DNA of 36,785 bases, from contig QNDR01000013.1 in assembly GCA_003646025.1 (NCBI GenBank), positions 1 through 36,785 on the forward strand, written 5' to 3'. The notes under the pieces were generated by a model. That model was not told the origin of the DNA. It did not search any database and saw nothing but the letters and a program-made list of their open reading frames with translations. This document shows, in pieces, positions 1 through 8,142 of the stretch. Source of the stretch: Candidatus Fermentibacterota bacterium (GTDB lineage: Bacteria; Fermentibacterota; Fermentibacteria; Fermentibacterales; JCC-6). The translations under genes and the position numbers were made by a program. Positions within the stretch are counted from its first letter, which is position 1; the number at the start of each line of letters is the position of its first letter.

Positions 1-72
1 ACAAGCAGATTTTCAATGTCCAATTCCCACAGTCTGTTGCGCATCTCCTCCCCTATCTACCTCAAGATAGCA

Positions 73-783
73 CTAAATACTGCCGGAAACCACCCTGAAC
101 CTTCCATCGGGACCTTCAAATCCGGGCGACACCGCCTGAAGAACTACCAGCAGCGAGTTCTCCAGCTCCGGATTTCTGTAAACGGCGGAAATACTGTAAT
201 CGAAGAACATTGAACTGGACTCCCTGTCCATAAAAAACAAACTGCTGCGTTCATCTCTTACAACGGTAAGCAGAGGCAGCATGGGATCCGGGAACCAGTC
301 CGGGTAGTCTTCCACAGGCTCTGCAGGCTGTGTATCCAGCACCAGCAGGATCTCTCCGCTGTTCCCCCTGGGTGAATAGACTTCCATACAGAAAGCAACA
401 CTGTCTCCATCTGCGCTCAGATCTGTTACCGGATGGTAAACAAGCGGAGGCTGGCAGGTATCACTTCTGATACCCCATTCACTGCATATTCTTTGAATAT
501 CTTTTTCCGCGGAGGCTACTTCCGCTTCCCCGGGAAGCTCATCAACATACTGATTCCATACCTTTTCCAGACCATCCAGGCGAATTGAGGTTTCCGTATC
601 AATTACCTCCATCTCCACCCATTGAAAGCCGCTTCCATCCTGTACTCCGCCCATCTCCCAGGCAGCGTATGATCCATCTTCTGAAAACCCGATCAGGCGG
701 AACCAGGCCTGATCCTCCGCAGAGGATGCTGAGCTTAACAGCATCAATGCGAACACCGGTATAATTCTTAAGTCCCTCTTCAC
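73..783 (-). CDS. DUF2259-like predicted secreted protein
   Basis: A 236-aa protein with an N-terminal signal peptide (basic MKRD, hydrophobic segment to about residue 21, cleavage likely after SSA). The mature N-terminus carries the pattern 'GFSEDGSYAAWEMGGVQDG', which resembles the opening of DUF2259 predicted secreted proteins (blade-like 'GFS.DG.Y.AFE..G.QDGSG'). The rest looks like further beta-rich repeats. Function is unknown. I placed the start at GTG 783 because AGGGAG lies about 6 bases upstream on the minus strand. It is the last complete gene at the left edge and has no co-directional partner inside the window. The family call comes from motif memory, so it is moderate; secretion is better supported. 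Confidence 0.7.
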   Translation of the reverse strand: MKRDLRIIPVFALMLLSSASSAEDQAWFRLIGFSEDGSYAAWEMGGVQDGSGFQWVEMEVIDTETSIRLDGLEKVWNQYVDELPGEAEVASAEKDIQRICSEWGIRSDTCQPPLVYHPVTDLSADGDSVAFCMEVYSPRGNSGEILLVLDTQPAEPVEDYPDWFPDPMLPLLTVVRDERSSLFFMDRESSSMFFDYSISAVYRNPELENSLLVVLQAVSPGFEGPDGRFRVVSGSI

Positions 784-1190
784 CTATACTCCCTTCTTCT
801 TCCAGCAACACTGTCTGGTTTGACATCCACCGCATCAATGATAATACACAACTGCAGCCTGTATGTTTCAGCTCTTTTGTGGGATATCCCTGTGAAAACT
901 TTTACCTATGTATTGATCATCGTCTCCTTTAGCATTGCAGACAGTAACGGAAACATCTGCTGGAACTAAAAGGATGTCTCTGATGCCTGCCTTCTCACAG
1001 AGGTTTCATTCACCATTACTTCTCTTTCCCGTTCAAACCGAGGGCGATCAAAACCAGCTTCCAGGGTTAATTTTTGCTCTGCAGGGAAAGAATTGTACGT
1101 CTTCCCCTGCGCCAGACTATATTTCTAAGGATACTACTACAGTACTTTGTGGACAACAAAGGTATTTCAATACTAAAGAAAGGTGAGAAC
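784..1190. other. Divergent intergenic region with no recognised gene
   Basis: About 400 bases separate two divergent secreted-protein genes. I see no convincing coding potential, RNA gene or repeat. A TATTAT box on the minus strand near 836-841 and a TATATT box on the plus strand at 1118-1123 (with TTGTAC at 1093-1098, spacer 19) could be parts of the two outward promoters, but neither is strong. A ribosome-binding site (AAGGTGAG) sits just before ATG 1191. Confidence 0.4.
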
Positions 1191-2033
1191 ATGAGGTATT
1201 TTGCTGTTTTCCTGATTTTGACTGCACTTGCATCTGCCGGTGATTTCGGCAACACGGAGACATCTGCCACAGCAGCTCCCGTCTTCGAAGGCAACGATAA
1301 TGTCAACATCACTATTCTAAATGACTGGGTTATCAGTGAGGTAGCTCTCGGGCTGGATATTCTTGAAGGTTCCGGCACTTTCATACTGATGACAGCAGAT
1401 CCTGTAGTAAATCACATTCAGTTTTACGATCCGACCTCCTGCAATCCTGTATCTTCATTCAATCTTGACTCGGCAAACGGGAACTGCTTTGGTGTGGTCT
1501 GCAACGGCAGCACTGACTCAACCACCTATTACACCAATGACTGGCTGGATGATGTTCTGTACTACACGGAAGATGAGGGAGTAAGCTGGACAACCACGGT
1601 TAATCCGTCAGGGCATGATGCCCGCGGAATGGACTTTGACGGAGTTAATTACTGGACCACAAATGGTTCCGGCGGTGGAGTCTGGCGATTCCAGCCGGGA
1701 GTTGGACAGGAACAGATACCCACCCCCGAAGTTACAGGTCAGCCAAGCGGGCTTTGTGTTTTCCCCAGAGGAACAAACCTAGGCATAGCAATTACGACCT
1801 ACACAGACCTTGTGTTCTTCTACGAGTGGGATGGTTCAACCATGTCTTTTCTTGATGGAACCACATGTATTCCGGAATGTCAGTATTCCATGGGTCTTGC
1901 GTATTCAACTACCAGCGGTACCTTCTTCTGGTCATACCTGGACAATTCAGATGTATATCATATTTCAGAATTCACTACCGACCTCATGGCTCTTACCCAA
2001 TCCAGCTGGGGGTCAATTAAGAGCAGTTTCTGA
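1191..2033 (+). CDS. Secreted beta-propeller-like protein, tandem paralog 1
   Basis: A 280-aa protein with a short signal peptide (MRYFAVFLILTALASA, then GD). The mature part contains at least four blade-like repeats of the form 'G(L/M)x(F/Y)...YWxxxxxxxxVWxF', for example CFGVVCNG, ARGMDFDGVNYW, PSGLCVFP and SMGLAYS, each followed by an aromatic strand. This suggests a secreted beta-propeller. The C-terminus is SSWGSIKSSF, almost identical to that of the next gene. I chose ATG 1191 rather than in-frame starts further upstream because AAAGGTGAG precedes it and the signal peptide begins there. No enzymatic residues were recognised. Role unknown; possibly a surface or periplasmic binding protein. 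Confidence 0.8.
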   Translation: MRYFAVFLILTALASAGDFGNTETSATAAPVFEGNDNVNITILNDWVISEVALGLDILEGSGTFILMTADPVVNHIQFYDPTSCNPVSSFNLDSANGNCFGVVCNGSTDSTTYYTNDWLDDVLYYTEDEGVSWTTTVNPSGHDARGMDFDGVNYWTTNGSGGGVWRFQPGVGQEQIPTPEVTGQPSGLCVFPRGTNLGIAITTYTDLVFFYEWDGSTMSFLDGTTCIPECQYSMGLAYSTTSGTFFWSYLDNSDVYHISEFTTDLMALTQSSWGSIKSSF

Positions 2034-2061
2034 TTTTCTAACTTAATCTTTTACATCGAGT

Positions 2062-2088
2062 TTGACAACGATTGAAGGAATGTATAGT
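2062..2088 (+). promoter_or_regulatory. Candidate promoter for the second propeller paralog
   Basis: TTGACA at 2062-2067 and TATAGT at 2083-2088, separated by 15 bases (shorter than the usual 17), lie in the gap between the two paralogs. The -35 is perfect but the spacing is suboptimal. The second gene could also be co-transcribed from upstream. Confidence 0.35.
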
Positions 2089-2135
2089 TTGCCAGGTTGC
2101 TGGAATACACCGGCACAATAAATGAAAGGGTTACT

Positions 2136-2966
2136 ATGAAGTATCTTGTTTTCCTTCTGGTAGCAGCCACCATGGTCTTTGCGAATGATGACGGATGCAC
2201 CGACACAAGCATAGGTTCCTACTCTCCCGGCAGCGATGCCATATCTCTTACTCTGGAAAATGACTGGGCACAGTCACAGCAGGTTCTCGGGCTGGATGCT
2301 GTGGACGGCTCTATTCTGGGCTCAGACAGAAACGGTATGAAGCTGCAGTTCTACGACAACAGCACAGGAGCACCAGCAACAAGCATTCCTCTGGATGCTG
2401 CTAATACCAACTGCTTTGGTCTGGCCTGGAACAACAATGCCACAACTCCAGTTTACTACACAGATGACTGGACTGATTCGGATCTGTACTACACCGAAGA
2501 CGCAGGCACATCGTGGGCAACAGTAACATCCCCTGCCGGTAACAAGGCCCGCGGAATGGACTTTGACGGAACAGATTACTGGTGCACCAACGCCGATGGC
2601 GGCGGTCTCTGGATATTCCAGCCAGGCGGCGCTCAGGTTAATGTTGCCATTCCCGAAGTTCCCACACAGCCAAGCGGCCTTGCCGTGTTCCCGTATGAAG
2701 GCGACCTTGGCGTAGCTGTAACCGCTTACAACACGCACAACTTCTATTTCTACCACTGGGATGGCAGTAACATGATTTACCTGGGTTCGGCACCATGCCC
2801 TGTATCCGGTATTGCTAGCTCATACGGCCTTACATATTCAGATGTAAACCAGCATCTGTACTGGTCATATAAGGATGGCTCGGATGTCTACCATCTCACG
2901 GAAGTTTCGTTCAGCATAACCTCTCTTACCCGTTCAAGCTGGGGAGCAATAAAGACCAGTTTCTAA
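2136..2966 (+). CDS. Secreted beta-propeller-like protein, tandem paralog 2
   Basis: A 276-aa protein with signal peptide MKYLVFLLVAATMVFA followed by NDDG. It aligns end to end with the preceding gene, with roughly half the positions matching by eye. It shares the same blade motifs (NCFGL, KARGMDFDG, QPSGLAVFP, SYGLTYS) and ends SSWGAIKTSF. ATG 2136 is the chosen start because it opens the signal peptide and follows GAAAGG. Like its neighbour it is probably exported and folded as a propeller. The pair is closed by a strong terminator, so the two genes form a self-contained unit. No catalytic motif was seen; function unknown. Confidence 0.8.
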   Translation: MKYLVFLLVAATMVFANDDGCTDTSIGSYSPGSDAISLTLENDWAQSQQVLGLDAVDGSILGSDRNGMKLQFYDNSTGAPATSIPLDAANTNCFGLAWNNNATTPVYYTDDWTDSDLYYTEDAGTSWATVTSPAGNKARGMDFDGTDYWCTNADGGGLWIFQPGGAQVNVAIPEVPTQPSGLAVFPYEGDLGVAVTAYNTHNFYFYHWDGSNMIYLGSAPCPVSGIASSYGLTYSDVNQHLYWSYKDGSDVYHLTEVSFSITSLTRSSWGAIKTSF

Positions 2967-2986
2967 GGAAACAACTGTTACCTGTG

Positions 2987-3021
2987 GAGGAGGGGGCTTC
3001 TGCCCCTTCCTCTTTTTTTTT
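2987..3021 (+). terminator. Rho-independent terminator after the propeller pair
   Basis: An 11-bp GC-rich stem (2987-2997 with 3002-3012, one G-U pair) with loop TTCT is followed by nine T residues (3013-3021). It lies 20 bases past the stop of the second paralog. Confidence 0.9.
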
Positions 3022-3068
3022 CCTCCGGAAATGAATATCTTGTTGTGTCATAAACCATGGGAGAAACA

Positions 3069-3725
3069 ATGATAACATTTCCGGCTGTACGCGACCCGGG
3101 GTCAATAGAGCTTCTGTTCCGAAACATTAGAACCCACGACAAACCCGACAAGATAACAACGGACTACCTTGCTTCGATAGGCTTTCGGAGGCAGCCTGAT
3201 GTAAAACTTCTCGAACTGCTTTTCTTTCTGGGGTTCATAGACAGCAACCTCTCTCCAACAGAGCAGTGGGATGCCGTGAAGGAGGTTTCCGACGGAGAGT
3301 TCAAGTCTGTTCTCTCTCCAGCTATACAGAAGGCTTACCTGAAAGTTTTTCAGTACCAGTCTGAACAGCAGTCTACCGACAGCAAAGTTCTTATGGCATT
3401 TTTCAAGAAGGAAACAGGCGTTTCAGATACTGAATCGGCCTACATGGTAATGACTCTTCAGGTTCTTCTTGACCTGGCCGACCTCCAGGCATCGGTTGCA
3501 GAAAAAGAAGAAGAAGAAGCTCCTGCTGTTCCAGCACCTGCAGAAAAAGAACCTGTTCCTGTTCCGCAGCCGGCTCTTCCCGTTGTGTCAGACGAACCGG
3601 CACCAGGCATAGATGAACTTGCAAGCGGTGTTTCTCTGAACATCACAATACCTGCTGAAGCCATGGACTCCGAGCTGAGAGAGCTTATTAAAACACTGCT
3701 CAGGAAGACCCTTCAAGATAACTGA
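3069..3725 (+). CDS. DUF5343-like protein
   Basis: A 218-aa soluble protein. The N-terminal half (about residues 1-140) is helical, with a winged-helix-like pattern including 'ITTDYLASIGFRRQPDVKL' and 'LFFLGFID'. It is followed by an acidic, proline-rich linker (about 143-185) and a short C-terminal module (LNITIPAEAMDSELRELIKTL). This order matches DUF5343 proteins as I remember them; their function is unknown. ATG 3069 is preferred over ATG 3057 because GGGAGA lies 4-5 bases before it. The gene sits alone between a terminator and the convergent valS, and the two stop regions overlap by 26 bp. No export signal. Confidence 0.7.
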   Translation: MITFPAVRDPGSIELLFRNIRTHDKPDKITTDYLASIGFRRQPDVKLLELLFFLGFIDSNLSPTEQWDAVKEVSDGEFKSVLSPAIQKAYLKVFQYQSEQQSTDSKVLMAFFKKETGVSDTESAYMVMTLQVLLDLADLQASVAEKEEEEAPAVPAPAEKEPVPVPQPALPVVSDEPAPGIDELASGVSLNITIPAEAMDSELRELIKTLLRKTLQDN

Positions 3726-6060
3726 TCTTCTCCGCTCTGGTTACCGACAGAAGATCGGATTCAAACGGCTTCAGCTCTTCAGGAGCATCGATTGAATCCA
3801 TGGGAGTTGCCATACTCAGATTGTTTTCGCTCTTCCAGCGTCGGGCTTCTTCTATCACAACAAGGGCTCTGTTCCCCAGTTTCAGAGCCTCTGCATCCAT
3901 GAAGTTCTCCTGCGGCCAGGGAGCAATGTGAATGCTTTCATGGTTCTCAAAGGGTTTGAAGATCTCCAGATACAGTTCTTCCGTGATATGAACCATGATA
4001 GGGGCAAACAGCCTCAGAACACCGTACAAAGCGGTGTAGAGGGTGTACTGCGCCGCTGCTCTGGCATCCGGGTCCTCTCCGTACAGCCTGCCTTTGGCAA
4101 TTTCAAGATAGTTGTCGCACAGAGCTTTCCAGAAGAAAGTTTCCGCCTCCCGCATACACACGGAGTACTCGTACTGCTGCATTCCGGCAGTTGCCTTCTG
4201 AACCGTTTCAGAAAGACGGCTTAGAAGCCATCGGTCAAACGGGTGCAGTTCAACCTTTCGCACCGGGTCGTACCCCTCCAGCCTGCCCTCGGCAAACCTG
4301 GTTGCATTCCACAGCTTTGTTACAAGCCGGCGGCCTTCGCCAAGAACATCCTTGCTGAACACAACATCGGTTCCAAGTTTTGATGAACAGGCCCAGTAGC
4401 GAAGCTCGTCTGCTGAAAACTGCTGAAGAGCGGCGACGGGGTCTCCTGCAACATTGCCTTTGCTCTTGGACATCTTCTGACGGTCGGTGTTAAGCGAATG
4501 CCCGGAGATCATTACATCCTGCCACGGAACAGTGTCTTCGTGAAGCAGGGCTTTGGCAATGGTGTAGAAAGCCCATGTTCTGATGATATCGTGAGCCTGG
4601 GGCCTGAGGGCCATGGGGAAAACATTGTTCCTCTGGTCTTCCTCTCCCCACTTCATGTTTATCTGAGGTGTGAGGGAACTGGTTGCCCAGGTGTCCATCA
4701 CATCGCTCTCCGGAGTAAATTCGGAACCTCCGCAGACAGGGCATGGCTTCCCGGGAGAATCCACAAGCGGGTCAACCGGAAGGTTTTCCTCATCTGCAAA
4801 AACAGGAGCACCGCATTCACTGCAGAACCACACAGGGAATGGCACACCGTAGAAACGCTGTCTGGAGATGCACCAGTCCCACTTGAGGTTCTCTACCCAG
4901 TGATCGTACCGTACTTTGAAGTGAGCCGGGTACCAGTTTATTTCGCCGCCCTTGTCCAGGAGCTGCTGCTTCATGTCGAGGATCCTGATGAACCACTGAC
5001 GGTTAACAAGGTACTCCAGGGGCGTGCCGCACCGCTCATGAACATTCACGGCATGGGTAATATCCTTCCCGCCTTTGCGGTAACCCTGTTCGTCAAGTTT
5101 CTCAACTATTACCCTGCGGGCCTTCTTCCAGTACATGCCCTCTAAAAAACCGGTGGTGTCGTTCATGTGTCCGCGGTTGTCGAGAATTATGCGGAGGTCG
5201 AGGTTGTGCTCCCCCCACCATTCAATGTCTGTAGTATCACCGAAGGTGCAGCACATAACGGCTCCGGAACCTTTTTCCATGTCTACTTTTTCATCGGAGA
5301 GTATGGTTACCTCTCTGTCGTACAAAGGTACTCCAACCTTTTGCCCCACAAGGTGTTTCCAGCGTGTGTCGTCAGGGTGAACAAACACGGCAACGCACGC
5401 GGGAATAAGTTCCGGACGGGTGGTGGCAATGGGAACAACTCCGGTGCCGTCTGCCAGCCTGAATTCCAGGTCATGAAAGTGGCTGGGAAACTCTTTGTCT
5501 TCCGATTCAGCCTGTGCAACAGCAGTCTGACATTCAGGGCACCACAGAGTGGGAGCTTCCTTCCTGTACACCCTGTCTTTTTTTACAAGGTCAAGGAAAG
5601 AACGCTGACTTACCCGCTGTACCCAGGGGTCTATTGTGGTGTACATCAGCGACCAGTCACAGCTGAAACCGAAACTGTTCCACAGTTCACGGAACTGTTT
5701 TTCAGCGTCTTTTGCAACCTCCAGACAGAGTTTTACAAACTCGCCTCTGGTCATATCCTGCGCTTTTACCTTCTTGACCTTCTCTGTGAACCGTTCGCTT
5801 GGAAGACCGTTGTCATCAAAGCAGAACGGGTAGAAAACCTCTTTGCCTGTCATCCTCTGGTATCTGGCCATAACCTCGGCCTGTACGTAGCTGAAGATGT
5901 GTCCCATGTGGATCATTCCGCTCACAGTTGGGGGCGGAGTATCGATAGAGTAAACTTCCCTGCCGGAATCGGGATTGAATCTGTAAATACCGGTTTCAGC
6001 CCACTGCTGCTGAAGCCTGGGCTCTGCTTCTTTTGCCTTGTACCTCTTTGCAAATGCCAT
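3700..6060 (-). CDS. valS: Valine--tRNA ligase (short type)
   Basis: ValRS charges tRNA-Val with valine and edits mischarged threonine. The 786-aa class I enzyme shows PPPTVSG and the HIGH-equivalent HMGH (about residues 51-54), the CP1 editing domain with ATTRPELIPA (about 212-221), CxxC pairs at about 174/177, 413/416 and 440/443, DTWATSSLTPQ (about 456-466), and KMSKS (about 529-533). It is shorter than typical bacterial ValRS (880-950 aa) and lacks the C-terminal coiled-coil tail, as in the archaeal-like ValRS found in some bacteria. ATG 6060 overlaps the glyS stop by one base (TAATG), which fixes the start and implies translational coupling. It is the last gene of the phoH-to-valS string. 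Confidence 0.95.
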   Translation of the reverse strand: MAFAKRYKAKEAEPRLQQQWAETGIYRFNPDSGREVYSIDTPPPTVSGMIHMGHIFSYVQAEVMARYQRMTGKEVFYPFCFDDNGLPSERFTEKVKKVKAQDMTRGEFVKLCLEVAKDAEKQFRELWNSFGFSCDWSLMYTTIDPWVQRVSQRSFLDLVKKDRVYRKEAPTLWCPECQTAVAQAESEDKEFPSHFHDLEFRLADGTGVVPIATTRPELIPACVAVFVHPDDTRWKHLVGQKVGVPLYDREVTILSDEKVDMEKGSGAVMCCTFGDTTDIEWWGEHNLDLRIILDNRGHMNDTTGFLEGMYWKKARRVIVEKLDEQGYRKGGKDITHAVNVHERCGTPLEYLVNRQWFIRILDMKQQLLDKGGEINWYPAHFKVRYDHWVENLKWDWCISRQRFYGVPFPVWFCSECGAPVFADEENLPVDPLVDSPGKPCPVCGGSEFTPESDVMDTWATSSLTPQINMKWGEEDQRNNVFPMALRPQAHDIIRTWAFYTIAKALLHEDTVPWQDVMISGHSLNTDRQKMSKSKGNVAGDPVAALQQFSADELRYWACSSKLGTDVVFSKDVLGEGRRLVTKLWNATRFAEGRLEGYDPVRKVELHPFDRWLLSRLSETVQKATAGMQQYEYSVCMREAETFFWKALCDNYLEIAKGRLYGEDPDARAAAQYTLYTALYGVLRLFAPIMVHITEELYLEIFKPFENHESIHIAPWPQENFMDAEALKLGNRALVVIEEARRWKSENNLSMATPMDSIDAPEELKPFESDLLSVTRAEKISYLEGSS

Positions 6061-7400
6061 TAATTCTGCCCCTGCCTTTCCCAACCGGAGGTCATCAAAC
6101 GGGACATAACCTCAACAATGCTGTCTATATCCACCCTGATCTGTTCCAGAGTGTCTCTGTCACGGATGGTAACCCTGTGGTCTTCGAGGCTGTCGAAGTC
6201 GAAGGTAATACAGTAGGGTGTTCCTATCTCATCATTTCTTCTGTATCTCTTTCCTATTGATCCGGTTACATCGAACAATACCGGCCAGTGGGGACGAAGG
6301 AGCTCCTCAACCTTTCTGGCCTGCTCCGAGAGCTTCTTGGAAAGGGGAAGAACCGCAGCCTTCACAGGAGCAAGCTTCCTGTCAAGCCCGAGAACAACCC
6401 TGACCTTCCCGTCTATCTCTTCCTCGCGGTAGGCATCGAGAAGAACCATGAGGAATGTTCTGCCCACTCCTCCTGAAGTTTCGATAACGAAGGGTGTTAT
6501 TTTTTTACCTGTTTCTTTGTCCAGTATCTTAAGGTCTTTCCCGCTGCCTTCCATCTGGGCGGTGAGATCGTAGTCGGTTCTGCTTGCAATACCCTCAAGC
6601 TCTCCGTAACCGTCTCCTCCCGCAAAAGGGAACCGGTATTCAATATCAGTACAGCCTGACGCGTAGTGCGCAAGTTCCTCTTCCGCATGGGGTCTCAGCC
6701 TGAGATTGTCTTTGCTGATGCCGAGCACATCGGTGTACCAGTCAAATCGCTTCTGCACCCAGTAGGTGTACCATTTGTCCATCTGATCCGGATGACAGAA
6801 GTACTCCATCTCCATCTGCTCGAACTCACGGCTGCGGAATATGAAATTCCGCACTGTTATCTCATTTCTGAAAGCCTTGCCTGTCTGGGCTATTCCAAAT
6901 GGAAGGCTCATTCTGGTTGAGGTAACAATGTTCTGAAACTGGGCAAAAATAGGCTGGCAGGTTTCAGGGCGGAGGTAAACAACGGCACTGTCATCTTCCA
7001 GAGGGCCCATGAAGGTCTTGAACATCAGGCCGAAATTACGGGGTTCCGTAAGCTCTCCACCGCAGTTGGGGCACACGGTGCCTTCAATATGATCCAGACG
7101 GAATCTGCTGTGACACTTCCTGCAGTCAACAAGAGGATCATGGAAATTCTTCAGGTGCCCGGATGATTTCCACACATCAGGGTGGGTGATGATCGCGGTA
7201 TCTACCCCTACAATATCTCCCCTTGACCTGACCATTTCGTGCCACCACAGCTCTGTGATATTCCTTTTAAGCTCCACACCCAGGGGACCGTAATCCCATG
7301 CCGCCTGCAGCCCTCCGTGTATTTCTCCGGACTGATAAACAAATCCCAGTCTCTTGGAGAGAGAAATTATCTTCTTCATCAGGTCGTTACTGGCCTGCAT
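6060..7400 (-). CDS. glyS: Glycine--tRNA ligase, homodimeric type
   Basis: A class II synthetase of 446 aa and the alpha2 type (eukaryote/archaea/Firmicutes-like), not the alpha2beta2 GlyQ/GlyS enzyme. Visible are the N-terminal LGFVYQSGEIHGG block, 'WDYGPLGVELKRN', a zinc-ribbon insertion (CRKC and CPNC), 'YLRPETCQPIFAQF', 'GIAQTGKAFRNEI' (motif 2 region), 'SREFEQMEMEYF', and a C-terminal anticodon-binding domain beginning near 'LAPVKAAVLPL'. ATG 7400 has AAGGAGAT 6-7 bases upstream inside the 3' end of recO, so the genes overlap by 14 bases. It supplies glycyl-tRNA and lies directly ahead of valS. Confidence 0.96.
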   Translation of the reverse strand: MQASNDLMKKIISLSKRLGFVYQSGEIHGGLQAAWDYGPLGVELKRNITELWWHEMVRSRGDIVGVDTAIITHPDVWKSSGHLKNFHDPLVDCRKCHSRFRLDHIEGTVCPNCGGELTEPRNFGLMFKTFMGPLEDDSAVVYLRPETCQPIFAQFQNIVTSTRMSLPFGIAQTGKAFRNEITVRNFIFRSREFEQMEMEYFCHPDQMDKWYTYWVQKRFDWYTDVLGISKDNLRLRPHAEEELAHYASGCTDIEYRFPFAGGDGYGELEGIASRTDYDLTAQMEGSGKDLKILDKETGKKITPFVIETSGGVGRTFLMVLLDAYREEEIDGKVRVVLGLDRKLAPVKAAVLPLSKKLSEQARKVEELLRPHWPVLFDVTGSIGKRYRRNDEIGTPYCITFDFDSLEDHRVTIRDRDTLEQIRVDIDSIVEVMSRLMTSGWERQGQN

Positions 7401-8142
7401 TTAGCATCTCCTTCATAACTTTTTCCGACCTCAACAGAAGCCGGTGCTCAAGATGAACCTGTGCGTATTCTTTGAGTAGCGAATGACACTGAATATAACC
7501 CCCCGGCCACAGACTGACCCGGGCAACAGACTCCAGAGATGAATTCCCTGCTTTTGACAGAAAACTGATCAGTCCCGATTTCACTGGAAAACCGGACTCT
7601 CCGCAGTTTCCGCACAGAACACCGCCGCTGGAATGAGACCAGAAGGCCGGGCCCTGTATCCGGGCTCCGCATGCCGCACAGGTATCCGCCGAGAATCCCA
7701 GACCGGAAAGCTGAAGAAGCCTGATCACTCCGCCGCAGACCACCGGCCAGGGGTTGGAGCCTGATTCAAGAAGAGCAAATACCTGTTCCAGAAGACGGTA
7801 AACAGGCCCGGAAGGCTCGTTCCCGTGGCTGACAACAGACAGAAGCCAGTCTGCAAAAAGACCGGCCCCGGCGAAAGCCCTGAAATTTGTTCTGAGAAGC
7901 CTGCCGTGGGAGACAACACTGGCCTCAATGGCTGTATCCAGCTCTCTCCCCTCGCGTCTTATCAGCTGAAACTCATCCTGGCTGAACAGCTCTATTCTGC
8001 CGAGAAACCTGCTGCCCGGGCGGAGAGCTCCCCGAACAACCGCGGAGATCCTTCCAAAATCCAGGGAATACAGTGTAAGTATCAGAGAGGAATCGCTCCA
8101 TCTGATTCGTCTAAGGACAAAAGCGTTGGTGGAGACCCTCAA
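7387..8142 (-). CDS. recO: DNA repair protein RecO
   Basis: A 251-aa RecO, the RecFOR-pathway mediator that anneals ssDNA and helps load RecA. The N-terminal OB-fold begins with 'AFVLRRIRWSDSSLILTLYS' and 'GRISAVVRGALRPGS'. The C-terminal helical domain holds a zinc site (CAAC, then CGNC about 25 residues later). Length and architecture match the family. It overlaps the upstream CorC-like gene by 4 bases (ATGA) and the downstream glyS by 14 bases. recO next to ybeY/phoH and glyS is a recurring bacterial arrangement. Confidence 0.93.
   Translation of the reverse strand: MRVSTNAFVLRRIRWSDSSLILTLYSLDFGRISAVVRGALRPGSRFLGRIELFSQDEFQLIRREGRELDTAIEASVVSHGRLLRTNFRAFAGAGLFADWLLSVVSHGNEPSGPVYRLLEQVFALLESGSNPWPVVCGGVIRLLQLSGLGFSADTCAACGARIQGPAFWSHSSGGVLCGNCGESGFPVKSGLISFLSKAGNSSLESVARVSLWPGGYIQCHSLLKEYAQVHLEHRLLLRSEKVMKEMLNAGQ

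Noticed and set aside
1-44. Possible start of a minus-strand gene (ATG at 44) running off the left edge
   Set aside because: Only 15 codons are visible. GGGGAGG lies upstream but almost touches the ATG, so neither the start nor the gene can be supported.
5167-6063. Long open frame (298 codons) on the plus strand opposite valS
   Set aside because: It has no recognisable family pattern and lies antisense to a fully conserved valS; its length follows from the codon bias of valS.
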